A stretch of 64,000 nucleotides of DNA from contig NC_080542.1 in NCBI RefSeq assembly GCF_028640845.1, forward strand, positions 16,956,783 through 17,020,782. The letters run 5' to 3'. Shown here one piece after another: positions 44,516 through 56,694 of the stretch. The notes below the pieces were generated by a model. It was given only the letters and a program-made list of their open reading frames with translations. It had not been told where the DNA came from and ran no database searches. The position numbers and the translations under genes are program-made. Position 1 is the first letter of the stretch. Every line of letters starts with the position of its first letter. The DNA is from Ahaetulla prasina. Lineage: Eukaryota; Chordata; Lepidosauria; Squamata; Colubridae.

Positions 44516-45505
44516 GATAAGACAAAAGGATTGATTATCTGCAAGAACTGACTTCATTCTACCATAAAGAAAAGCATCTTTCCATTTAAACAACAACCCC
44601 AAAGAACCCAAAATAAATACTCTTTGGGGTTTATGCATAATGAACTCTGTTCTTGTGAGACACAATCCCCAAGGGGCACCCAATGCTTAACACCAGGTGT
44701 GTAAATCACACAGCACATCCTTTTTTCCTGCTCGGTCCTTGAATATGATTTTTAAGTACCACTGTAAGAATGAGGGGATGATAGCTTTTTCTCACTCCCT
44801 ACTCCTAGCACATGTCAGCATCTGTTCTGTTGGAGGGAGTGACATTGAGGTAAAGCATGAACTATTCTAACGAGATAAGGACTTACTTTGTGAAGACAGA
44901 CCGTGGTGGAATTAATTAGATTAATTAATCTTCTTGAAAAGCTACCATCTTCTCAAGAAAGAAGAGATCTGGACAGCAAGATAGTATGAGGGATGATTAG
45001 CAACAATAAGCAATGGCTGTGGGTTTTTTTTATACTTCATTCCAAATTGTACAGTCAGACAAATATATGGGTTATCTACTTTGACTGATAACAGTTAACA
45101 AACGTCCAGCACTGTTTATTCTACTTCGCATCTATAGCTCAGCACAAAATAATGTTTATTTTCTAGGTCCTTCTGAGACTGCAGACTGTGCAATCAGATT
45201 TTAAATGAAGGATTCATCTAAACTGTTTAGTAACAGATGCCCCTTCTGTTTTCTCTTCCCTGAATATCCCCTGTCAAGAAAGATTTGGGAGAAACATATT
45301 CAAACAATCAGCACCCATTTCAATTCAGTTAAATCTCCTTTCAAGGATTAGAGAGTGCTTAATGAGGAAGAGAGAGACAATTCAGTGTAGTGGTTAAGGC
45401 ATCAGACTAGAAACCAGGAGATTTCTAGTCATGCCTTAAGCACAAAGCCAGCTTGGTGACTTTGTGCCAGTCACTCTCTCTCAGCCCTAGGAAGGAGGCA
45501 ATAGC
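44516..45505. other. intergenic, no gene recognised
   Basis: No coding similarity. A possible degraded SINE (GTGTAGTGGTTAAGGCATCA) lies at about 45385-45500. Confidence 0.4.
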
Positions 45506-45507
45506 AA

Positions 45508-45509
45508 AT

Positions 45510-45548
<39 letters not shown>

Positions 45549-45955
45549 TTATTTTTATTTTGTCACACAGTATATATAAACATAAGCATGAAATAACTAA
45601 ACAATATATAAGCATATATATAAACATGAGTATATAATAACTATATTAATTGGATATAACGAAAGGAAACAATAGGACAGGAACGGTAGGCATGCTTGTG
45701 GTCTTATGCACGCCCCTTACAGACCTGTTAGGAATGGGGTGAGGTCAATGGTAGATAGTTTTTGGTTGAAGCTTTTGGGATTTTGGGAAGAGACCACAGA
45801 GTCAGGTAGTGTATTCCAAGTATTAACAACTCTGTTAGTGAAGTCATATTTTCTGCAATCAAGATTGGAGAGGTTAACATTAAGCTTAAATCTATTGTGT
45901 GCTCGTGTATTGTTGCAATTGAAGCTGAAGTAGTCTTCGACAGGAAGGACATTGT
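45508..45955 (-). mobile_element. LINE 3' end with (TTTA)n tail
   Basis: Reverse-strand copy of the LINE at 34624-35965: (TTTA)n, TTTTGTCACACAGTATATAT, AGGACAGGAACGGTAGGCAT, then GGAATGGGGTGAGGTCAATG and ORF-end sequence. 5' truncated. Confidence 0.85.
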
Positions 45956-46507
45956 AATAGATGATTCATTAAGTTAAACAAATGGCTGCTGAAAAAAAAA
46001 ATCATGGCAAATTGACTGCAGGGACATATCCAAATAGCCTCCAATATGACTGAATGGAAGAAAAAAAAATAAGGAAGCAGCTCCAGAGGAAACTATTATA
46101 TTTAATGGATTAAAAATCTAGTCTGATACAAGGGAGCTTCCTGCAACAATGGAGAAGTTCAAAATTATTTCCAAAGATGGGGGGGGGGGTTTGTCAAGAA
46201 ACTGTATCATATTTGAGAATTTCAGAAGTGTCTTCTTGTACTATGCTGAGGGAACTGATGAGGGCAATGAAATATTTGGAAAGGAGAAGGTGAGGGGAAA
46301 TTCCCATCAGTGTTTTATCCTGCCTTCTATAGATACAGAGAGTGACATTGCATGAGAAGCTTCCCATCAAATGCTAGCCAGACCTATGAAAAAGTACAAT
46401 CAAGCCAATGCCTCCTTTACTCATTTCACAGATCCTCTAGAAGGCAACGAGCCATTATGTTATAAACTTCATGGTCTCCAAACACTGTGTTCACTGTTCA
46501 GATTCTC
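45956..46507. other. 5' flank of the plus-strand OR at 46756
   Basis: No coding similarity. Would include the upstream exon and promoter side of the OR gene. Confidence 0.4.
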
Positions 46508-46575
46508 CTTCCTTCCTTCCTTCCTTCCTTCCTTCCTTCCTTCCTTCCTTCCTTCCTTCCTTCCTTCCTTCCTTC
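46508..46575. repeat. (TTCC)n microsatellite
   Basis: About seventeen TTCC units, ending about 180 bp upstream of the OR start codon. Confidence 0.95.
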
Positions 46576-46755
46576 TCCTCTACTCCCTCACCTTGTGATT
46601 TTTAATCACAGTATGCGAAGATATAACTTGCTGAGTAAGATGGGGAGTTTTGTTTAGCTTCTTGATCTGGAAGAGAAGTCCAAAATAGTATAAGAAGACA
46701 CAAAATGAAGTTATAGAATATGATTCAAGGTGGAAACTATCTCATCTTATTGCAG

Positions 46756-47700
46756 ATGGTATCATCTAACTGGACCTCAGTGGAGGGATTTGTGTTGTTA
46801 GGATTCGGAATTGGGCCGCACAACAGATTGCTACTCCTCATCTTTTTCACCATTCTCTATGTGCTCACCTTGGCTGAGAACATCACCATCATTATTTTGG
46901 TGCTTCTGGACATCCACCTGGGCCAACTACCTATGTACATTCTGCTGAGCAACTTCTCCTGGTTAGAAATGTGCTATGTCTCCACAACGGTGCCTCGCAT
47001 GCTCTTTGATTTAGCAGTCCCTGGTGGCATCATTTCCTTCAACGCGTGTTTCATCCAGTTCTACGTCTTCTTCTCCCTGGGCTGCACTGAATGTTTTTTC
47101 CTCTCGACGATGGCTTTGGATCGGTATGTGGCCATCTGCCGCCCACTGCACTACTCAAATATTATGTCTCACAACTTCTGCTACCTGATGGTGGCTCTTT
47201 GCTGGATTGTTGGCTTTCTGTGGTATCTTGTTCCAGCAAAGTTGATCTCCAAGTTGTCCTTTTGTGATGCCAATGTCATTGACCACTTCTTGTGTGATCC
47301 TGGCCCAATCCTATCCTTGGCCTGCCCTCCACTTGGAAAAGCTCCCATTTTCAGCCAGATTTGTCTTAATGGCCTGCTCATAGGCAATATCTCCTTCGTC
47401 GTGGTCTCCTACACCACTGTGATTTTCACTCTAGCAAAGACCTCCGACAGTCTTAGGAAGGGCTTTTCTACCATCTCTTTCCATTTAATTGTGGTCTCAC
47501 TTTTCTATGGCTCAGTGGCAGCCATGTATTTATTACCAGGTGGGGAAAGCCAATTGGGAGTCACAAAGTCGGTGACTCTCTTTTATACCGCCATTACACC
47601 CTTTCTCAATCCTTTGATCTACTGTCTGAGAAACAATCAAGTGAAAGAAGCACTTGGCAGATTGCTAAAGAGAAAGGGGACACTGATATGGAGTAAGTGA
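46756..47700 (+). CDS. olfactory receptor, OR11-like, intact
   Basis: The frame opens at 46720, but the ATG at 46756 directly follows an acceptor (CATCTTATTGCAG) and gives 314 residues starting MVSSNWTSVEGFVLLGF with an NWT glycosylation site. Motifs: QLPMYILLSNFSWLE, SLGCTECFFLS (C replaces T), MALDRYVAICRPLHY, SFCDANVIDHFLCDPG, SYTTVIFTLAK, RKGFSTISFH and PFLNPLIYCLRN. It lies on the opposite strand from the first four clade members and pairs with the gene at 56695. Intact, probably functional. Confidence 0.94.
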   Translation: MVSSNWTSVEGFVLLGFGIGPHNRLLLLIFFTILYVLTLAENITIIILVLLDIHLGQLPMYILLSNFSWLEMCYVSTTVPRMLFDLAVPGGIISFNACFIQFYVFFSLGCTECFFLSTMALDRYVAICRPLHYSNIMSHNFCYLMVALCWIVGFLWYLVPAKLISKLSFCDANVIDHFLCDPGPILSLACPPLGKAPIFSQICLNGLLIGNISFVVVSYTTVIFTLAKTSDSLRKGFSTISFHLIVVSLFYGSVAAMYLLPGGESQLGVTKSVTLFYTAITPFLNPLIYCLRNNQVKEALGRLLKRKGTLIWSK

Positions 47701-47967
47701 GTATCTATTTGCACAAAGAAGATATAGCACAAGAAAAATCAAACTAAAATGCTAAAACCTACAGAAAATGCAAACTACAAAGCTGCTTATTTAAATAACG
47801 TTCATGTCGTCTTGAAATTTTCAATGTCCAGACTTCTCTTTATTTCCAAATAATGTCCCACCTTATCCTCATAATACCGATATAAATTATATCAAGGCTT
47901 CATCCTAGATCCTGTGAAACCCCACACACTTGGGCAAAATCAAGAGAAAACAAGTACATAGATTTAA
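47701..47967. other. 3' flank of the OR at 46756
   Basis: AT-rich, no gene. Confidence 0.4.
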
Positions 47968-48680
47968 TAATAATAATAACAACAGAGTTGGAAGGGAACG
48001 TGGAGGCCTTCTAGTCCAACCCCCTGCCCAGGCAGGAAACCCTACACAATCTCAGACAGATGGTTATCCACCATTTTCTTAAAAATTTCCAGTGTTGGAG
48101 CATTCACAACTTCTGCAGGCAAGTCATTCCACTTATTAATTGTTCTAACTGTCAGGAAATTTCTCCTTAGTTCTAAGTTGCTTCTCTCCTTGATTAGTTT
48201 CCACCCATTGCTTCTTGTTCTATCTCAGGTGCTTTGGAGAACAGCCCGACTCCTGCTTCTTTGTGGCAACCGCTGAGATATTGGAACACTGCTATGATGT
48301 TTCCCCTAGTCCTTCTTTTCATTAAACTAGACATACCGAGTTCCTGCAACCGTTCTTCATATATTTTAGCCTCCAGTCCCCTAATCATCTTTGTTGCTCT
48401 TTTCTGCACTCTTTCTAGAGTCTCAACATCTTTTTTACATCATGGCGACCAAAATTGAATGCAATATTCCAAGTGTGGCCTTACCAAGGCATTAAAAAGT
48501 GGAATTAACACTTCATGTGATCTTGATTCTATCCCTCTGTTTATGCAGCCCAGAACTGTGTTGGCTTTTTTGCAGCTGCTGCACACTGCTGGCTCATATC
48601 TAAATGGTTGTCCACTAGGACTCCAAGATCCCTCTCACAGTTACTACTATTGAGCAAGGTACCACATATACGTTACCTGT
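47968..48680 (-). mobile_element. CR1-type LINE 3' end
   Basis: Close relative of the copy at 37690-38425, with an (AAT/AAC)n tail and CR1 3' UTR, but with frameshifts in the ORF remnant (MQKRATKMIRGLEAKIYEER). Confidence 0.9.
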
Positions 48681-48840
48681 GTATTTTAGTAAAGTGGGAT
48701 AAATTCAGAGTTTTGATAACTGCAAGATAAATCCCCCAACCACATTTATAGTGAGTTAATTAAGGAAGAGTCCCTTATAGTGATTTGAATGCTTCCCAGA
48801 TTTCTTTCATTTGAGCATGTTGCGATTTATGAGATAAAAT

Positions 48841-49210
48841 CAGTGGTGGGATTCAGCCAGTTCGAGGCAATTCCGGAGAACCAGTTGTTAATTTTCTAAG
48901 CAGTTCGGAGAACCGGTTGTTGGAAGAAATCTTATTTTGTTTTTTTCCACTTTACAAGGCTAATCCTGTAAGGCAGGCAGGAAGGAAACATTCTGGTGGT
49001 GTTTCTAGACTAATCTTTATTGCCTTCCTTACAGAAACTGCCTCTCTGGTTAACCCTTATTACATTGTAACAGCTAAGGTGAAGTGCCCGTCGAGGTGAA
49101 TTCTGTTGAGTTGACCAAACCCACACGGTCACATGTCCACCAAGCCACACCTACCCAGCTGGTCATTAGAGTAGAGAACCGGTTGTTAAATTATTTGAAT
49201 CCCATCACTG
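48841..49210. mobile_element. hAT-type MITE (AACCGGTT family), 370 bp
   Basis: CAGTGGTGGGATTCAGCC to TTGAATCCCATCACTG. Flanks GATAAAAT (48833-48840) and GATGAAAT (49211-49218) match at 7 of 8. A longer relative of the 137-bp copies at 1902 and 49627. Confidence 0.9.
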
Positions 49211-49324
49211 GATGAAATGCTGTCCTCTGGTTTGTCAGCAATCCCTTGATCCCTCTTTTATCACTTCCTTCTTTAGCCTCCTCAAAATCTCTTATCCACT
49301 GTCTAATCATCAATATTTTAATGA

Positions 49325-49480
49325 CTTAAAGAGCTTGGGAAAAGCTGTTCAGATTTGTAAATGAGACAAACCGGGATGGAATAACTAACATCCTAGAAGA
49401 TAGAAATAAATTTCAGAAGGGTCTTGACAAGGCTGAAGATTAATCTCTGTGTAGATACCATGTGAAATGCAGTAGGTGGT
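49325..49480 (+). mobile_element. CR1-type ORF2 relic
   Basis: About 49353-49440 reads RFVNETNRDGITNILEDRNK, then FQKGLDKAED, resembling the stretch around and just after the FADD motif of CR1 reverse transcriptase. The catalytic FADD is degraded to FVNE. Confidence 0.65.
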
Positions 49481-49626
49481 CCATCAAATTTATTTATTTA
49501 TTAGATTTTTTATTAGATTAACCTGGCTGTATGCCATGTGTACATAACCACACCTTGAATTTCACCTGGAAGCATACCATCAATCGGTGCAGCTCGCAAA
49601 GAAGGAAGGCACATGCTCATCGTTTC

Positions 49627-49763
49627 CAGTGGTGGGAGTCAGCCAGTTCGCACCACTTCGGGAGAACCGGTTGTTAACTTTCTGAGCAGTTTTGTGAACT
49701 GGTTGTTGGAAGAAATCATTAGGGCAGAGAACCGGTTGTTAAATTATTTGAATCCCACCACTG
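49627..49763. mobile_element. hAT-type MITE (AACCGGTT family), 137 bp
   Basis: Same length and order of blocks as 1902-2038, in the opposite orientation. Flanks ATCGTTTC and ATGGTTTT match at 6 of 8. Confidence 0.88.
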
Positions 49764-50304
49764 ATGGTTTTTCAATGTTTTCTGGGTCAGTTGAAGCTTC
49801 AGAGTAGTAGTGCGCATTGCAATAGTCAAATTATGAGGTGACAAAGGAAGGAGTGGCTATCTGAATGGTTTTCTAATACAAATGGTAGGGTACACAAGGA
49901 GCTGCGCAAATACCAAGAAAACCTCCAGACTGTGAACTATTTTTGAATGTGGACGTGTGATCCAAGATTAAAGGTGGAAACTCATCATCTAGGGGAGGAC
50001 ATAAAATCCACAGCCACTTGGTAGGATTAACTTGAATTCTGCATCCAGATCAGCACAGCTTTTAGACACTGGGACAAGCATTCAACAGGATCAGTTGGCC
50101 AGCTTGGGGTACAAGTGGGTATCATCAGTATATCAATAATATTGTCCCCTAAGCTAGCAGATGACCTAATGCAATGGTTTCATTTAAAAATTAAACTGGG
50201 GGGGGAGAAGAATACCAAGGAAGGGCCAAGGGAATGAACTCTTTCCTATCAACCAAACATGTTTTAAAACATCCTGAAACAAAGTTTTACATACTTTGTT
50301 TAAT
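49764..50304. other. intergenic, no gene recognised
   Basis: No coding similarity or clear repeat. Confidence 0.4.
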
Positions 50305-50499
50305 CAGTGGTGGGTTGCTCCCGGTTTTGTCCAGTTCTTGAGAACCGGTAGTAAAAATGGTGGGAGGCTCCGCCCACCAGCCCTGATGTCATATTTGGGG
50401 ATCTGCACATACGCAGAAGTGTGTGTGCACACGTGAAGCGAGCGCACATGCACGCTCCTGTTGTGAAGTAGTAGTAAAGATAAGTAGAACCCACCCCTG
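50305..50499. mobile_element. hAT-type MITE
   Basis: CAGTGGTGGGTTGCTCCCGG to GAACCCACCCCTG. Internally related to the element at 22721 (CCGGT...GTAGTAAAAATGG). No target duplication recognised. Confidence 0.7.
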
Positions 50500-50534
50500 A
50501 ACAGTTGTAGGGAATATGCCTATGGACCACTATG

Positions 50535-50835
50535 GCGGGTTTCAAAAATTTTTACTACCAGTTCTGTGGGTGTGGCTTGGTGGGCGTGGCTGTGTAAAGA
50601 TACTGTAAAATCTCCATTCCCACCCCACTCTAGGGGAAGGATACTGTAAAATCTCCATTCCTCCCCACTCCAGGGGAAGGATACTGCAAAATCCCCATTC
50701 CTCCCCACTCCAGGGGAAGGATACTGCAAAATCCCCATTTCATCCCGATCAACTGGGACTTGGAAGACAGAGAATAGATAGGGGTGGGGCCAGTCAGATT
50801 TTTAATTACCAGTTCTCTGAACTACTCAAAATTTC
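50535..50835. mobile_element. hAT-type MITE with four-unit 42-bp minisatellite
   Basis: Same family as 43967-44229 (TTTACTACCAGTTCTGTGGG, GGCTTGGTGGGCGTGGC). Contains about four tandem units of GGGGAAGGATACTGYAAAAT plus spacer at about 50598-50740. Confidence 0.75.
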
Positions 50836-52111
50836 AAATGCTTGTTAGGTATCTGAATCTTTAGGAGAAAGCCTCTGGGAACTAAAGACTTGTGGAATCT
50901 CAATCATTTGTCAGATGAATCTATAACTTTCTCATACACTTCAGAAAACAAAGACAATATACTCTGAAATATTCTCCAACGTAATGCAGGAGATTTTATT
51001 TTGAAACATTTTAATAGGATTGCATAGCAAGGTCTTCTAAGAGCAAACAAAACTATAGAGTTAAAATATTGAAGGATTCTGTCTGAATGTACTGGAATTG
51101 TGGTCAAAATAAAGTTTTTGGCAATGTCTTCTCTTTTTATCATGTATTTGATGGAAAAATAATAATTTGAATTTGGGATTTATGAACTTTCAATTTAGGA
51201 TCATATGGGGATTTTGAATAAAATAAAACTAACTGATATTTTTTTAAAAAAATAAGTGCCATAAGCACCCTGCTTGGTATTCTGTATCTTAACTTTGAGA
51301 TATTCAAAGAACTTTCCCATTATTAAGTTCTTGAGGTCAAGATCAGGAGCCAACTAACTTTCAACAAACTATAGAAAATGACTAAAGGGATTGAACAATC
51401 TCACTGGAATTGCTGCATTATGAGAGATTATAACAGATGGAAAGTTTTCACAGAAAAACTATCCAAGTTGGAAAGTTTGCAGTTGTGGTTGGTAGAGCAA
51501 GAATCAATGTGGTTGAAGACATGAAACTTGCTGGAGACCCCAAACCAGGAAGATTTTCCAATTTAACTCCTTTCTAATTTCACAAAATAGCTTGTCTGTA
51601 TTTTGGGGAAGGTCCTGTGGTGATATTCTCTTACCATGATCCTATGATTACAATCCTTCCAGATAATTTCTCAGCATCCAGTACATAATTTATATTATCA
51701 GCAGATCCTTTTTGGTAGCTGATCAACACCTTTGAGAAGGACCAAGGTAAGATACCGCTGTGCCATTTGAGATATAATTCATAGGCAATTTATGACTGAA
51801 ACATAGTGGCTTAGACAGAATAGCTTTGTTCAATAAAAATCTTTATGTGGGTAGATTATATCTTAACCATTTTTCTGATTTTTGTAAATGCAGATACGAG
51901 GCTGCACTTAGGTAGTCTAATTTGTCCCTTTCTCTTTTTTTAGCTTGGAGAATTTCCATTGTGTATTTGTTGGGATTTTTTTCATTTTGGAGTCCATTCT
52001 AAACTAATGAGTTGAATCTGAGGAATTGTACTAAGTTTATTATTCAGGTCGAAACACAATAAATGTGCAATCAATAATCTAAGCTAATTCTTGCCTCTCA
52101 ATGGAACATGT
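50836..52111. other. intergenic, no gene recognised
   Basis: AT-rich sequence over 1.2 kb without coding similarity or an identifiable repeat family. Confidence 0.4.
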
Positions 52112-52555
52112 TACAGAATTACAGATTAACAGAATTGGAAGGAACCTTGTAGGTCATCTAGTCCAACCCCCCGCCCAAGTAGGAGACCACCTACACCATT
52201 TCTGACAGATGGGTGTCTAGTTTCTTCTTGAAAGCTTTCAGTGATGAAGCTCCCACAACTTCTGAAGACAACTTCTGTTCCTTTGATGGATTACTCTCAC
52301 GATCAGAAAATTTCTCCTTATTTCCAGGTTGAATCTCTCCTTGTTCACTTTCCACCCATTATTCCTTGTCTGGTCTTCAGGTGCTTTGGAAAATAGCTTG
52401 ACCCCCGCCCCTTTGTGGCAGCCCCTCAAATATTGGGACCCTGCTATCATGTTTCCCCTGGTCCTTCTCTTCACTAGACTAAGCCATGCCCAGTTCCTGC
52501 AACCGTTCATTATATGTTTTAGCCTTCAGTCCCCTAATCATCTTGGTTGCTCTAT
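52112..52555 (-). mobile_element. CR1-type LINE 3' end
   Basis: CAGAATTGGAAGGAACCTTG and CTAGTCCAACCCCCCGCCCA, with the ORF2 C-terminus (RGNMIAGSQYLRGCHKGAGV) frameshifted relative to the longer copies. It resembles the subfamily at 43440 more than that at 37690. Confidence 0.88.
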
Positions 52556-53740
52556 GTGCATTTCATTCTTGGGATATAGTAAGGATTCAGTAAAAAGCAG
52601 AATTGGAATTAAGGCAAATTATTTCTACATCTATAGTGATTTGAAAGGAACAACCGGGTAGAGAATATGAATATCAAACTTCAGTCATTCCTGTCGAATA
52701 TTATTCATAAACTCACCATTAAAGACCACAAAACTCCTGAATCCACAGGAAGGATTTTCACAGAAGCTTCACAAACTAGCCATCTTGACTTGTAATAAAC
52801 ACTGATAGATTCATTTTGCATGAATGTATCTGACCCTGAAAATCCACAGATGCGTTGTAGCAAGAGAGCACCAACTTTCATGAGTTACAGTAAATGCTGT
52901 GTGAAATAGCATTTTGGACAGTTTCTTCTTGTCCTTCCTGAAGTCACAGCTGTTTTTACAATCCTAAGTCACCAAGTAACCATAGTTTTCTTCAAGATTT
53001 ACTCTGTAGTCACAACTTTTTTAAAAAATCGATCTGCTCTAATGATTTGAAAGGAATAAGCAGGTAGACAATATACTGTATCAGTCCCATGGAACACCTA
53101 ATAAAAACAAGCTTATTTTGTTGGAAAGATACTGTCAATGGAAGGGGGGGGGGAAACTAGAGAGGGAGGATTCGGACTATTATGAAACATGGAATAAAAT
53201 GTACAGCTGGCTTGAAAATAAAAACCAGGATAGGAAATTTTTAACTTAATACTGATGAAACTTAAATTAAAGTAACTGAACAACATTAAATAAAGAGACG
53301 TAAATATAAACGAATATAAATGAGTAGATAAGAACAACAAATATTATAATGTGTGTGTGTGTATACACACACACACATATACATGTTGGAGGACTTCGAT
53401 TATAATACTATTGAGAAGTAAATAGGAATGATAGACTAGAGAACTACAAAAGCAGTTGTTGATACGGAATGCTGTAAAATTACCATTGATGGAATGTAAT
53501 GTTCAATACATTATATTTTGATGTGTTTTTTTATATATGTGTGTGTGATTGTTTTTTGTGTTGTTTTTAAAAACAAACTATTTAATTAAAAAAAATTAAA
53601 AAGGAAGGAAAAAACATGCATTCATATATACAAGTTAGTTCACTCTTTATAAATGAGAAAGAACATGGTGTTCAGTAGAGCACAAATTGGTATGCTTCAT
53701 TTTCCAAATTCTTTTAATCTGTTTGTATAATTGGACTACA
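52556..53740. other. intergenic, no gene recognised
   Basis: AT-rich with short (GT)n and (AC)n runs near 53352-53380. No gene. Confidence 0.4.
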
Positions 53741-54092
53741 CGGGATGTGGTGGCTTAGTGGGTAAGATGCTGAGCTTGTCAATGGAAAGGTCGGCAGTTC
53801 AGCGGTTTGAATCCCTAGTGCCACATAACAGGGTGAGCTCCCATTACTTGTCTCAGCTTCTGCCAACCTAGCAGTTCGAAAGCACATAAAAAACATGCAA
53901 GTAGAAAAATAGGGACCACCTTTGGTGGGAAGGTAGCGTTTGGTGCACCTTTGGTGTTTAGTCATACCGGCCACATGACCATGGAGAGGTCTTCGGACAG
54001 CGCTGGCTCTTCGGCTTTGAAACAGAGATGAGCACCGCCCCCTAGAGTTGGCAATGACTAGCACGTATGTGCGAAGGGCACCTTTACCTTTT
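53741..54092 (+). mobile_element. tRNA-derived SINE (Sauria-type)
   Basis: GTGGTGGCTTAGTGGGTAAG head, B box GGTTTGAATCCC, CATACCGGCCACATGACC body, GCACCTTTACCTTTTT tail. Confidence 0.87.
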
Positions 54093-54394
54093 TAATAGTT
54101 GGGCTATGACAGAGACTGTTTTTTTCAACATTTGTCTCCTTTGTGAACCAAATTCAGCCTCTGCTGTTGTAAGAAATGAATACTTGCATCTCCAACTGTT
54201 TCAGTTTGATATAAGGTGTTCCTTTCAACTTGCAGATTAATGCTGATTAATAACTACTGTTAAAAAAATATGGTTTGTTTAGCAAGAGAAACAAGAGGAT
54301 TGGCTATCATTCCACCAGGTCTGCTAGGTTTGGATGGTTTCAATAGGTTTACTATTTATTTATTTTTTTGAGATGTCCCTGTTTATTTATTTTT

Positions 54395-54505
54395 ATTTAT
54401 TTATTTATTTTGTCACAACAGTATATATAAGCATAAGCATGTAATGACTATATTAATTGGATATAATGAAAGAAAACAATAGGACAGGAACGGTAGGCAC
54501 GTCTT
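54395..54505 (-). mobile_element. LINE 3' tip
   Basis: TTTTGTCACAACAGTATATA and AGGACAGGAACGGTAGGCAC, the extreme 3' end of the LINE at 34624-35965, preceded by (TTTA)n. Confidence 0.75.
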
Positions 54506-54719
54506 CTATTTTCAGTTCTCCAACTCATGCAATCATCATTTCAGGGATCAAGGAACAAGCAAAGATGAAATTCCTCTTCCCTCTCTGGGCAAAGAAGTAA
54601 GAATAAGTGGGAAGAGACCTTATAGGAAGTGGGGCACGAGCATCTTTGCAGCCAGCAGCCAAAGCAAAAATTGCCCAGGTTTTCCTTGCAGGACTGTTGG
54701 CTATTTCTGGTGGTCTGTA

Positions 54720-55145
54720 GAGATTCTCAGTCATCCAGGTCATGGTTGTCCCAAAGGTGCTTTTTTTCAGGAGGCAACTGGACTTTCTTGTTTGTCTTTT
54801 GAAGATGTTTCACTTCTCATCCAGGAAGCTTCTTCCGCTCCGACAGGATAGCAAATGGAAGGATTTGTATTCCTTCATATCTTTTTAGAAGGTCATTGAA
54901 GCATTTAAAGATTAATCTGTGTCCTCAGATAAATAGGTTGATCTCTCCAAGGACAAAGATAAACCTCCAAGTGCTTCAACGACCCTCTAAAAGGATGCAA
55001 ATGACCAGCTGTCTGCAAGGAATACAAATCCTTCCATTCTTCACTATCCTGTCAGAGCTGAAGAAGCTTCTGGGATGAGAAGCAACATGTATTCGACAGA
55101 AAAAAACAAGAAAGTCCAGTTGCCTCCTGAAAAAGCACCTTTGGA
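54720..55145. mobile_element. foldback retroelement family, largest palindrome (about 425 bp)
   Basis: The left end AGTCATCCAGGTCATGGTTG...GGAGGCAACTGGACTTTCTT reappears inverted as AAAGTCCAGTTGCCTCCTGA near 55110. An inner pair AAGGATTTGTATTCC and GGAATACAAATCCTT encloses a unique centre. Confidence 0.8.
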
Positions 55146-56694
55146 ACTATTTCCGATGGGTTTCCTACAGCGAAGCTGTAGAGCAGCTTCTTTGAAAAGA
55201 TGCAAAATTCTCCATTTCTTTTTTTAAAAAAATAATAATATTACATTTCAAAGCCAAATGTTAAAATAGAAATTAAGATTAAAGGGAAAGGGAATAGCAA
55301 AACAAATTAGAAGTGACAAAAAATACAACAAACCAATTTATCACCAAGATGATCCCTGGCTTTCTTTTAGTCCAGAGATAATAACAACTCAATAACATCT
55401 CTCTACTCTTAAGCAAATATTACCAATATCTTAAAATGCTAGGACTCAACTTTAAATCATTTATATTCATAAAATATTATTCTCTCAGTTTTAATCTAAC
55501 AAATAATAAATGGTCAAATGTGAAGTGAAGTCACTCTTGATTCCTGGCAATTGCCTAGACTAGGCCCTGTGGTTTCCTTGCCAATATTTCTGGAAGTGAT
55601 TTGTCATTGCCTTTTTCGTAGGACTGGTAGACAATGAGATTGGTCAACTTCTTCTTTATGTTTTATGTGGTATGTTTTAATCTATTGGGGATTTTATACA
55701 TCACTTGCAATCCTCCATTTTTCAGCAAAGTTCTGGGCTCCAGAATGCTTCTTGTGTTTCTCACCCCATTGGTCATGGACAATTTTATTCCTATAATTTC
55801 ATTTAGCAGTCCTGGTTGCCAATTTATAGATGCCTCCCAGTTTCTCTCTGGCTGCTTATAAAGTCTTTTGCAGAACTCCATCAACTCCATAAATCAATAG
55901 GTAGCCTACCCTTCCCCCTCATCAAATATCTGCATGAACTAAGGGTAACTCGTGTATTGAATCTAGATTTTCTTTCGTACAGAATTCAAAGCTACTAAAT
56001 ATAAAGCATATATTTAGGGAAGGAGATGGGAAGAAGAGGGTGGGATGTTAATGACAGTCTAAGGGTCAGTGCTTTTCCTGGGCCAAAATGCTGTTTTAGT
56101 TATTTTTCATTTATAATGTAATCCTTTGCTATGTTTGTATGCTGAGTTTTTGGATAGCTGGATCACACACATTGGTCAACATAAACAAACAAACAAATGA
56201 ATAAAATGAGGGAGATGTAATAAGCTTCCAGTGTAGGCTTATCCTATGACAAATACTGGAAGAGTTATGCTGGTATCTCCTGTGCTCATTTTGACAGACC
56301 ACAAGCGTCATCATCGCCAGAAAAACCATAGTCAAATTAATCTTGAAGAAGCAACTGATATAAAATAATTATCTTGTAATTCCAATGTCCTTTTTTCCTT
56401 TAAAAATATATTATTATTTTACTATAGGTGTATTATTCAAATGATTACTTAAAATAGTACAGTTGGTCAATATTCCTATAATGTACTAGGTAATTCAGTC
56501 CATATTGTTTGCCCCAACTGATTATTGCAATGTTAAAGCACAATTTAAAAATTTAAACCTTGGTGCGCCACTTTACCTGCCTGATTTCGCACATAAACTT
56601 GAATATTTGCTACAAATATTTGTACTTTTGGAAGTGATTGATAAAATGTGGTAAGAGAACATGGGTGAGGATTTAAATTCTTATCTCATTCCAG
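55146..56694. other. 5' flank of the OR at 56695
   Basis: AT-rich. A short retroelement-like fragment (GAAGTCACTCTTGATTCCTG) lies at 55520-55630. No gene. The promoter and upstream exon of the OR should be here but cannot be delimited. Confidence 0.4.

Noticed and set aside
50598..50740. CRISPR-like regular repeats
   Set aside because: Repeats are contiguous with no unique spacers, lie inside a eukaryotic MITE and vary in sequence: a minisatellite.
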